Shown here piece after piece: positions 11,701 through 23,700 of a DNA stretch of 64,000 bases. Each line of letters opens with the position of its first letter. Position 1 is the stretch's first letter. This stretch comes from Phoebastria nigripes (taxonomy: Eukaryota > Chordata > Aves > Procellariiformes > Diomedeidae): contig JAYKAV010002031.1 in NCBI GenBank assembly GCA_035582835.1, forward strand, positions 857,276-921,275, in the 5' to 3' direction. The notes beneath the pieces are model-generated. The model made no database searches and was not told the DNA's origin. It saw nothing but the letters and a program-made list of their open reading frames with translations. Both the position numbers and the translations under genes were made by a program.

Positions 11701-14700
11701 TACACGAAGGTCCATGGATTATTTTAAAAAAATCCATGAATATAAATGAGATCTTTTATTTTAAGGGGTCTTCAAATCAACACTTGTAAATTAACTTTGG
11801 TGGCTTTGCCTGAAATGGATTAGGAAACACATACACATTTCTTGCAGTGAGCAGAATTATAGAGGCAGCAGCATCTTAATGGGAGCATTAACATCTTCAG
11901 CCAGTGCTGGTCAATGCTGGAGAGTAATAAAACACACTTAGGAATGAACAGATTCCCAAAGCTGAAAACATGTGGTGTTATAATTAAAATCAGGAAGAAA
12001 AATATTAAACATGTTATACTGCGTCTAGGTAAAGTATCAGTCTCCTGTGTACATGTATGATATTACAAATAACAAAAAAAAGGACTATTTTAGCCTAGCC
12101 CCCACAAAAAAATTGCAGTCAGAAGTATTACTGTTAGTTTTTCTGCTTTCCACCTGAATTTCCTTTCTTCATTCAGAGAACATCAGAGTGGCTGCTAATG
12201 TCAATGCTTAGCAGTCTGTAAAATATGTTGCTATAAATAAGAAACTAACCCCATGTCCTGGGAATTGCAAACTTCCCCTTTGCTTTCTTCAACACATGCA
12301 GCTTAAACATATTCACCGCTGAAATAGTTTTAAAACTGTAAACCTAAATGTCTATTTTCTCTTAATTTCCCACATAGCTAACAATTACACATTTTGTGTT
12401 ATCTAGTTCTCTTTGCTTCAAAACAGCTGTTGACCAAGTCTTAACTGTTTTTTCTTTGTCTGTATTCTTCAAATTGTTGAGCCAAATAATGTATAGGTTT
12501 GTAAGATGTGCATTTACAGGATAATAATACAGGTTGGAAAGAACCTCAGTGGATCATCTATCCAATCTCCTGCTCAAAGCAGGACTGGGCACTGGAAGGA
12601 TGCCACTATGCCAGGCCCTATGCTTGAGTTGCGTCATTGACCAAGTCAGACTGTATGATTAAACTCTTTGAGTTCACTTATCCAGGAAAATTGCCTAGAA
12701 AAATTGCCTAAACAAGCATTCCTTCCAGAAAAGAAATTACTTTGTTTCACAGTATTTAGCGTATTTCCAAAACCGCGTAGTTTTTTTCATTCCAGCACTG
12801 TCCACTGCAGAACTGATAGCGAATATTTGGATCAGAATAGCTACTGAAATCAATTGCCCTGTGCAAAAAAGTGCTCAGACCTACTTTTCCACTTTGACTG
12901 TAGGTGCAAAGTAAACTTTAAAATAGATTCCCACAACTGTTCAACAACACTTGGTTAAAAAAATCACTTCTCTCACCCACGAACAATAAAACATTAGCAT
13001 GCTTCTTGTATGAAAACTACATTTGCTTCTGCTCCCTGCTGTACAGGCACCAGGACTGCAGGCTTGTACCCGAGGCTGGCTGAGGGTGACAAGGATAGCC
13101 TGGGAGGATTAATTTTAAAAGCCTACCTCTGCTGAGTATTTTGGCAGTGTTCTCTAAATGCTGATAAATAACTGAACATGTACTTGTCTACATCATAAGG
13201 GTGGGGGAGGGGGCATCTCTCTACTTTGCTTAAATCCATAATGGAATCACATTTTTGATAGCAGATGTGCATTTTATCAGTTTGGTAAAAAGCGGATGAG
13301 GTAGACATCTCAACACAGAGTACCTGTGTTCAAGAAAAACAGAACACATTTTTCAACCTTAAAAGGACATTTTACATGATAATGTTTATAAAGCTGATTT
13401 TACAGAGCTTTCATACCCGATAGTTCCATCCAGAAGATGGAAGTACGTTGAACACCTACATTCATCAGAAGCAAGTACAGACACTGTACAGAGATTGTAA
13501 GAAAAACAGTGTAAACACTGTTCAAGCAATATTTTCTAACATACAAACATACAATGTCAGCTCCCCCAAAAACTAATGATAAAAGAGTGCAAAGCACATA
13601 TCCAGCTCTGACCCACAGACTAGGCAAGTCCCTTAAGGAGCTAATGAGCTATAAGCTTTCAAGAAAAGACTGCATGTTTTGCCATTGCATAGTTTGCATA
13701 GGAGATGGAGCAGAAACTTGCAGCAGAAGTATTAAGGAAGGGCAAGGAGAGTCCTCATCAAGTGAAATGAGGCAGACCCTGAATGCAAAATCTGTGTGGA
13801 AGTATTTAGTGTAGTTTCATTCTCTTTGGGGCTGTCACTTCCCTGATGCTTCAAAAAGGGAAACACCGTGGTGGGCACAGCTCACTGGAATAAGATCTTA
13901 GAGATACAGAGAGCTCTGTCTTCCTTTGCACCACACTGTGTTGGTGTACTGTGTGTTGTACTGAATTCTTAATTAGACGCATCCTTGCAATGTTGGCAAG
14001 GTAGCTCATCAAAGAAAATACAAGTAAAACCAGATAATTGTTCTTAAGCTTAAAAAAGAAAAGTAATCGGGCATTTTTTTCTGCCATTCTAGAGTTTGCC
14101 TTCTGTGCACTTACTGTGGAGTTAGCAAAGGACATAAATCAGGACTCTCCCTTTGAGTATCATTTTTCTCAGGACTATGTCATTTACTTTGTTCTCAGGT
14201 CAGGATATGGCTGCATAAATTAGCTGCATGTTTCTCTTTTGGGAACTTTGCAGAGGAGAAAGGTTTGGGATATGTGATTTGCATGTTTGCTACAGCCTCT
14301 AGAAAAAAGCTCCCCTAATATTTCCAGAAACTATTATTGTATTCTTTCCCTTTTAGGACAAGAAGGATCAGTGGGACTAGATCTTTCTGTAGCTGAACAT
14401 AAGGGATAGTTTGCCACGACGGAGCAGAGAAATATACAAAAAGAAACATAAACATCCCACATAAATGAGTTTACAGATGTGCCAGCATATACATCAGTTA
14501 ATTGCACTGATGGAATTTTTCTTGATTTTCTGTAAAGTATTGATTAGAGAGCAAAAAGAATGCTTTAGATATCACATCCTCAGCAGGTGTAAACTGAGGT
14601 AATTCATTGAAATTAATATAACTATGTAATTTGTTCCAGCAGAAAGATCTTTCTTGTGTGCAGGTCTGTTTTATTTCAGGATATACACTGTCAGTTTTGT

Positions 14701-17700
14701 AAATTTAACTAAAGGGCTTAGGATTAACATAATCTTTCATCCTAACTCTGAAAGCCCTTACAGAGAAATAAATCCTAATACTTAAAGAAAAGCTTTCCAG
14801 CATTAATGTTTAATAAGAGATTCTATACAGATGGGGTAGTGATTCAGGATATGTTCTCAGAATCAGGATAAATCTGTGTTTTCATTCTTTCAAATTGTAC
14901 TGTGGAACTCAGAAGTTTGTAGAAGTTGCAAAAAAAGCAGGGAAGTGTAAGATGAGAACAAACTAGAAAGTGCAGAAACTAATACATTTCATAAATCGTG
15001 TTGTGTCAGTATTTTCCAAACACTGCTCATATAATGGAAGCAAAAAGCAGTAATTTAATTCAAAAGGTCAAGCAATTTACCTTACATAACTGTGTCTTCC
15101 TTTCATAGTATGCAATCACAGCTTTTGATGCTTGGTAATAGCTTTCGATTCCTTCCTTGATGGTTTTGGCGTTATCAGTGTGCTGACTGCTCTGATTTCT
15201 CATCAGAAGGCGACTGCTCATGGTTTCCGCAGAACAGCCCAGGCAGAACACAAGTTTTGGTTCCCCAATCTAGAGACAAAGAAAAACAATAAGTATTCAA
15301 ACCACTGGCCTGGTAAAACTGATTTGGTTGGATAATTTTAAAAAGAAATGCTACTGAAAGAGTCAACAAGGAATTTATTAGCAAATTACTTTCGTATTTG
15401 TCTATGCAGAAATTATGCTTATTAACAAACACCTCTTACTGTAGCAGCACTTAGAGATCCCAGTATTCACGATCAAGGCTGTGCTTGACTGGGCTCTACA
15501 CATACAGAGAAAAAGAGATATGATCTGAAAAATTCTGGCTACTTGGACTGAAGATTGTCAGTTTGTTCATTATTTGCAATTGTTTGATAACAGCTTGATG
15601 CAAACAGCACTGGACTCATGGAATGCTTGACACATTTTTTTAGCCTTTGCTCTGTTCAATCTGTGAAGAGTATATTTTCATTCAGGGAGTGGTAAACTAT
15701 AGCTTAGAATTTCAAGAGGCAATAGAAGGAAATGTCCAAATTAAAGTGTGCCCACTTGAAACGGAAATGAGTAGCAACAGACAGGCTCAGGGACACCATC
15801 AAATGCTTGTTATTGGACATATTCACAGGAATACATCCTGTGAATTACTTTATGTCACACACTATTTTATGTCAATATTTGCAGTGTAGCTCTACATCAT
15901 TACTACCCATGGCGTAAAGGAAGGATGTGATATATTTCTCTGCATTTTCAAATTGGTGAGTAACTTCCGAATTCTATTGAGAAGCCCACCACTTAGTGCG
16001 TTTTGGCTAGTGCCAAACTAGTCACAAGGGAGAGTCTGCCCTTTTCTATAAACAAAATAAATACAGATTTATTTATTTTTATTCCCAGGCCTTGGCAAAG
16101 ATAGTAAATAATTGTCTCTATCTACATTTGATAGTAGATATTACAGTACTTTATGGGTGAAAAAGAACTAGCAAGAAAGAGAAAAATGTTCCTTATAGTA
16201 TTTTAGGAGAGCGCCAAAAGTTCTAAACACAAATCCCCATCGTTCTTTCCCCAAGATATTGAAAAATATGTGTGTCATTTAGCATAAATCTTGCAATACA
16301 TTCTGTCATGCACCCTGCTCAAGCACAGCGCTCTCTGACACAAGGTTTTGTCTGAGCAACTGTTGGGCTGAGTCTAAAGGGATAAACTCCACTCTATCAA
16401 GTAAAATAAAGGTGTTACACAATCAGAGAAAAGTAATGTGATAATTTTTCCATGCAGTTATGTATTAAATCCTTCAATGATGCTCTCAGGCTTTTTCTCA
16501 TTCATTCCTTTTCTAGCAGGGATTTGGAGAACACCTTTTAGGAAAGAGTGAGAAGTCTTGAGAAAAGANGACTGTTCTTCACACTAGTGCCCATTAGAAA
16601 TTCATGCTTTTACCATGGCTACAGCAAAGAAAGTCTAAATGACTGATATATGGAAATTGCCATTGCTACCTTTGTTGACAGGCCTTAAGGGAAGAAATAT
16701 TCTAAAAGTAAATATTTCATGTTAGGCCTTCTGCATTAGACTGAGGATGTCTGGATTATGTTGACCTTTCTACTACCTTAATGACTTTCTAAGAGACAGC
16801 TGAAGCCAAGGAATTATGTCAGGCAGTTCGATGGCAGGCTTTTATCCATCCATTTTTTCCACACAGCTCAGAAAACATTAATGCTATTAGCAGCAGCAAT
16901 ATTGGGTGGGATTAAAAAAGCCAACAAGGCAGTTTTAACAGTGCAAGAGACTTAGATCGAGAAGTTAGAAAAGATGTGGGCTTAATCAATGATTAAAACA
17001 AATATCCTTTTTGTATAATTGGACTAGGATGGTGAGAAATTATTTCCTCCCAGCTCCGCATGAGGAATTCCATGGTCTGTTCTAAATTATAATACAATAA
17101 ATGAGGAATGATTCCTTTCATCAGTTATAGTCATATCATCACCTTACAATGAGGATATGAAGGAGTCTACTGACTGGTAGGATCAGATAATAGTATCTTG
17201 TTTGACAGACTGGGTCTGATTTGCTTTTGAAAAATCTATGTGGTTCTCTTAAAAGTTTCAATGTTGCTATTCTCTGGAATTCAAAATGTTACAGAAATGT
17301 CATTCTTCCGGGTTAAAAATTGCAAAAAGTAAAAGTAATGCCCCTATCAGATATTACAGCAATTTTTACTACTGTTTTTTTTTAAATTACTGTTTTCCTC
17401 ACACAATTTGGCTTAAATAATGCATGCTGTGGGGACATCTGCAGGAAGCCAAACAAGTCTAATGTATTGGGTCTTTACTCTGTCTTATTGGATATCTTCC
17501 ACCTGGTGATGTGGAACTTATAATTTAATATTGTCTTCTAGCAGAAAGACCGAGGAGGGAACAGAGACGTGTGCTTCTCTAGAATTATGGCTAGGTAAAA
17601 GTACAATTATGTCATAGTAAGGAATTGGGCAAAACTGGCTGGAGAATAAGCTGTTTCTACATAGCTAATTCTATTTAGGGCTGTCAAGCTTTTAAGTATA

Positions 17701-20700
17701 AGCACTATTCCCAATGTCTTCTAAATAGAACAGCTCTTTGTTAACAATTATAATGCTTTTTACACGTCATGGAGATATGTAGCTTTATTCATTTGCACTT
17801 TGCCGCCATTAATTAATAAAGCCTGATGTCCACCTTTTTTCATTCAATTATAATGTAGGAAGAACTTCTCATCGCCCTTTAGAAAGAACTGCAAAGCATT
17901 ATCTCAATAATGACTCATTTAAAAAAACTTCACAGACTTAGTGAGCAGCTTACAGCCAGCCAAGTTCACCCTGTGAAAACTGAAGTAGATACATGGATAC
18001 AACAGGGATGACTTCACACATTCAAAATTATCACTTGGGGCCCTTGTATTTTAATCCAAATGTCAAAGGCAGCTCAGGACTACAGGATCTTTTGCTGCTA
18101 CAGTGTCTATGGGAACTAAAAGGGGCTCCGCTTTTGCACTGGATGCATCAAGACTGGTTTGCCTGGCAATGCCTCAGTCCAGGACACTCCAACCTCTAAG
18201 TCCTACTTTATAGCATACACCAGTGTTCACAGGACATGACACATATGCCTGCCAGAAAAGCAGCACTGCTGAAATAGTTCCTCCTTCTACACAAAATGAA
18301 AGAAATCGCCAATGTCTTTTTAACAGTCTGTGGCATTTTAGTAAAGGAACTAATGGATCAACATTGCTGTGAATGGCTTCTATAGCAAATCCTATTGCTC
18401 ATTATTTTGTCCAGCTTCTGATGCCTAAATCTTGCTAGGCTTTTGTGGTAATCAACTAAATAAAGCAGCTAAAGGTTCAGGGAGAAACCAGATGATTCAT
18501 TAAAGTTTTATGAACTTTCAAACTTGTATAGGACATTCATGGAGTGTAATATGGTAGAATATATACTTAACTATTTCCCCTAGTTCACCACTTCTTTTCT
18601 CCTAAACCCTGGCAAATTCATTCATAGGGCTTATATAGANTATTTTCTGCAGATTGAGAAATGTACAGCTGAGACTTCTCAGTAGGTCTTAGCACACACT
18701 GAGGAAATCGATAACGCTCTGAACTGCCACGCAGTCACTTGCAAAACGCTCTTTTTATGGCTATGCCACCTGTTACTCATCACAAAAATTTAATCTGTGT
18801 TTTGCTGTCTCAAAGTGGCAGCAAGCTTTAGCAGAGCCAGCTCAGTGGTAAGAGATATTAACTGTGAAGATACATGCTTTCATGAACCTACATCAAATAG
18901 TGCTTGATGAGATTTTTCATGAGAATTATAGCAGCCATCCACTAGAATTAGAAAACTGATTCTAAAAATGGTGCTTTCCACTAAATGTGAATTGTTCCTG
19001 GTTTATTTGGGTAAAATCAGCCTTTAGTTCTCCTGGTATTACAGACTGTGTGTAGGTGAGGGCAAAAGCTGGAGCTGCTATATTGATAGGGTGCCAAAGT
19101 TTCAGTGATCAGCAGCACAACGCTCTCGGATTGGCTCTTTACACATCCCCGTTGCAATCAGCTAAAGATGGGGACCCAAGCAGCACTAGAAGTACAGTCA
19201 TATCTTAATAGGAGTTATAACAGCATTACAATTATACAGTCACCTTGCTCTCAAACTCTTCTGCTTCTTTCAGCTCCCGGGGATACCCATCGATCAGGAA
19301 TCCTTTTGTGTCCCCTAACTTGGAAACCATGGTTTCTTTCAGTAGCTCTAGGACAATACCCTGCATTGGAAAGAAAGGGAGTTACTTGGTTAATTAATAA
19401 GAAAGATTGATACCTTTGTTTGTTACACTGACTTTAGTCCTACGCCCTTGAGAACTGCCTTGTTTTGCTAAAAGCAGGTCCTGTGAATGCAGGTGTTTTT
19501 CTTGTCCTGCAGGTAGCAGGGCACTCTACTTTTTCTTCTCTCAGGACCAGCTATGCTACACAAATCTGGTGTTGCAACCCATCCGAGAGTTCCCAAAATG
19601 TCCTCTAGATAGCTGGGAATATTTCATAGTTTCAAAATTAATGTTAATACCTGTGAAACTTTGGAGTACTGCTGCANCATTTTCCAATCTGATTGCATTT
19701 TGCTATGTCATTGATATAATTATATTACATGGAAAGTGGTAAGAGACCTATCTGACCCAACACACCGAAGAGCAAAGCAATCAAAATCAAGCCTCAGCAC
19801 AGCTTTTAGTTTCCCCTGAGCAGCACTTCCCAGTACCTTTCATTAACAAACGCATCCTATGATCTAGCTGCACTTCCTGAAGACGCACCAAGAGCTGGGG
19901 CTGCGGACCTGCCATGTAAAAGTCAAGTCCAGCTGAGAACAACACACTCTGTCGTCATAGTCTCCATTAAACTGCAGTCCAGCTACTCTGGGATGTCAGC
20001 CAGCTCTGCAGGGAACTGCCGCAGGTATTGTAAATTAGAATAGCTGCCAGGAGGACCAGCTCTGAATCTGAAATGTGAAGCTATAAAATGGACACAAAGT
20101 TTCTGTTTCCTGTACTTATTCTTACAAGTTGCAATGCATAGCGCAGCATCTGTCTCACTGTATTTCCTGACTAATCTGTTGCTTATGTGAGTCTGAAATG
20201 TAAAGAAATACTGGCATAGAAAGGGGAAAGAAGTCACACAGATCTGGCAATGAGGAAACTTCTCCCTCAAGTTGCAGATTAATTTTACTTAAATGGGAAT
20301 CATCAGCTCTAGTCTTTTATTTCCACCCTTTTAGACAATCTACCTACTACTGCCTTTGTTTAACCATTAGGACCCCAAATAAAACTGTTGCTTACGCCAG
20401 GCACAGGTTCACCACATTCCATGATGTCTTTGATCAATTTACTTCTCTCTGATAATGATGATAACTCATTTTGGAGAAGGTCACCAGTGGACAGGTGAGT
20501 AAATCCGTATTTCTTGGCTAACTGCTTGCATTGGCTACCTTTGCCAGAGCCAGGGCCACCTTTGTGAGGGAAAAATATCTAGAATTAGAAGAGAATAAAT
20601 ATCTGCCTTTTCTCAAACTATAGCAACCAAGAAAATGGGAGGAAATTGATGAGACAACTGGCTATTTTGCAATTTTTTTTTCTGCAAAGACAATCTGTAC

Positions 20701-23700
20701 AGTAGAACAAGACATATACTTCCCTTCCGATATACTACACTGCTGACTCAAAAATGTGTACCAAAGTCGAAGGAGTCACAACAGTGTGAAATCTCTTGCA
20801 GAAGAGAACCTGTTCCTAACACACCATTACCATGTAAAGGAAAAACATGGAACAGCCAGCCAGTGGGGAGGGTATTTGACTCGGTATATGTTCAAGTTGA
20901 TAGCTGCAACAAATACTAGCATCCTTGCGAGGGAAATATTTTGCCCCCATTTATGGAATGGAAACGTATAGGCAAAGAGATGGTGAAACCCGCCTCTGTT
21001 ATGTGAGATGCATGTAGGTGTACAGTAACCAAACCCTTTTGCACTGTGGTAAACGTAACAGCAAAATTTCACTGTGCTTGCGCCCTTTCCCTTTGAGCTG
21101 GAAAGCTCTCACATGCTGGTATGTCTGCCGATAACTGAGAGCCAGGTACTGAAGCTGCTAAATGCTGACGAAGGCTCAGTCATGCCACTCCCTGCAGCTG
21201 CGGTACTGGCTTGCTCTTCAGGCATGCTGAAGTGTAAGAGTAAAGTGCTCANTAATGAAGGGCGCATGGAGACCTTGCCGCCACCCGCTCTTCTACATCC
21301 ACAACTGTACTCAGTCAGGAGCTGGAAAACCATATCTGAACCGGGCCCAGAGTCAATCAATCAGAGGGATGAGGGGCAGTCTCAGCCGGCAGGGCACTCA
21401 GGTGAAGCTGCTCAAGTGATTTTTCCACAGGCTGAAGGGAAGGCACCTGCGGCTGGCCCTCCAGCTCACCACAGCTGCAGGCTGGGTGCTCGCATTTCCC
21501 GGGGGCCTGTGGGGAGACAGAGAGGGTGGGAGGGGATGGGCAGCAACTCAGGTGAATACTGCAGGTGTCCTCCTGTCAGAAATGGCACCTCAAGCCTCTG
21601 TGCTTCCTTTGGCAGGAGAGCTGCCACCACCTCAAGAGCCCCAAAACTCTGCCTCTCTTGGATGTCTCTCTGGCAAGTGCCCTTTTTCTGGGGCCGTCTC
21701 AGAGGCTCTGGACACCTCCTTGCTCTGCAGGTGCTGGCATTGCCCTGTCCCACCTCCTCAATGGATGTGACCGCTCTTCCTTCCTCACCCTGAAAGCTGA
21801 CCCTGTGAAATGCCAAACACCTCTTCAGCTGCTCGCTGAGCGGCAGCAGCTACCCCAACCTGGCTGGAGAGAGGGGCAGTCTGTGGAAATTGCTGGAAGC
21901 CACTTCTTGGGGATCCCGCTCCTGTGGCTGTGACCTCCAGAGCTGCTGGTGGAGCTGAGGTGAGCACCCCACAAGGGCTGAACTGGGTGGGGAGGGCTGA
22001 GGGGCCATGTTGGTGCCGGGGGTGGGGGAGGCCGGGAAAGCAAATTTCTATTGTGACATCGGGATTGGGGAGAAATTTCCAGGTGTGTAGCAGCATTTTT
22101 ACAATCTTTGATGATCTATTCAGAAGATCTACTGCAGTAGGAGGTAATTATACCCTTGTAGGGAGACAGTGCTCAAAAATCAAAAGAAGAGGCAAGGCCA
22201 AAATTAAAAAAAACAAACAAACCTCTTTTCAATAAAGTTTTTTAAGCATGTGACTTGCATATTTATCAACTGTTGGGACTTGCAAATATGACTACACGGC
22301 TCTATTATGTGGATTTAAGATGCTAGAAAATATGTGATTTTCCTTTTTGTTTTTATTTCCATGAACAAATATAGGAATAACATGTTCACAATAGAGTGAA
22401 TTTGGCACCATCTCCTCCTGACTTGAACTTTTTTCTAAATTTTGCATTCAATTTAAGAAATAATTGCTCCAAGCATACAATTTTCAGAGATGTTACAATA
22501 CTGTAGCTGAGAATAAAAATTGGGTCATAAGGCAGTAGCATCAAAGGAACAGTTTTGTCTACTGTAATCTGGAGTCTTTTACTTCAGCTTCACAAAGACA
22601 ATTAGCCTATGGTGTGAGAATCNCATTTGTGCTACAATTTTAGCTAGAAATATCTTTGTCACAGTCTCATTTTCTTTCCCATGTGCATTGCATGTTGTTT
22701 TTCTATTGCTTTAGTGAGAAGTAAATTATTCTTTTGTAAAAGCACTGACTGAAAGAAAACAAGGAATAAATAAGAATGGCTACAGAGAAATAGACACAGA
22801 GAAAGTATAGGCAAAATATCTGTAATGAGACTGTTAAATATCTGTAGTGGCAATTAATTTTATTTCTGGTCTGTTTTGGTTTTTTAGATTAGTAAGTTTG
22901 TGTGTGCATGTGCTTGTTTACACATTCTGTCTCCTGGCCTTGAATATACTAGCAGAGCAGTAATTTAATCCTATTTATTTGGTGTATATACACAGTATTA
23001 GAAAAAAACAGCTATAAAGATTACTTTATTCTGTTTCTTATATAACTGTTTCTCTTCTGAATGTAGAGCGGAAACAGAAATTTCATAATGTCACTTCCTA
23101 TACTAAATAAACTAGAACTCTTTTTAGAAATAACAACACAAGGACAATTTTTGGTTGTTTAGCTAGCAGGTAAATGTTCAGAGAAGTTGATGTGTTTCTA
23201 TAATACCTTTATCTGTTAGTATTTTAAAAGAGAACGCTGTCAGAATGACCCATTATGCAGGGCATACACCATAATGAGCATTACCGTGCCTCCAAAACAT
23301 TAATTAAAATTGACCGTGTTTATTTTTTATAGAAGAGTTCCAACAAAGCTGAGATTAAAATGCTGAGCTCTTTAAAGAGGAAAAGACATAATTAAATAAC
23401 AGTTATGTGCTGAAAATGGTATTTTTTATGGCCACTGCTATTAATTTAGTATCATTTGATGAGTAGCAAAGCATCCTACTGCTTGACAAATGTATATGAC
23501 CCACTTTACAAAGTCTTGTGCTTTCTTATCAACGAATGAGACCGAAGTTCTTGCTTGGCCTTATCTGAGAAAAGGCTGAATACCCCCAGGAAATTCAGCA
23601 TTGGGGGCCGAACACATACTCAGCATTTACGCCAGTATTAATTTACACGCCTAAAGTTCGAGTATTAGTTAATGTCTTGTCTCCCTCTGAAGGCCAGTAT

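Larger units (their letters stand above)
5760..15080 (-). other. AK5: AK5 last intron
   Basis: The intron is 9.3 kb, with donor GTAAAT and acceptor TTCACAG (minus). It holds a CR1 fragment near 12528-12655, a 48-base homopurine tract (9353-9400) and a perfect short palindrome (9562-9584). A moderately GC-rich patch around 6600-7500 carries several overlapping open frames without recognisable similarity. I see no other gene in it. Confidence 0.85.

Noticed and set aside
21074..21793. 239-codon plus-strand open frame
   Set aside because: It lies in the GC-rich island with equally open overlapping frames on both strands, contains an N, has no recognisable domain and no splice or promoter context. 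Kept only as part of the island observation.
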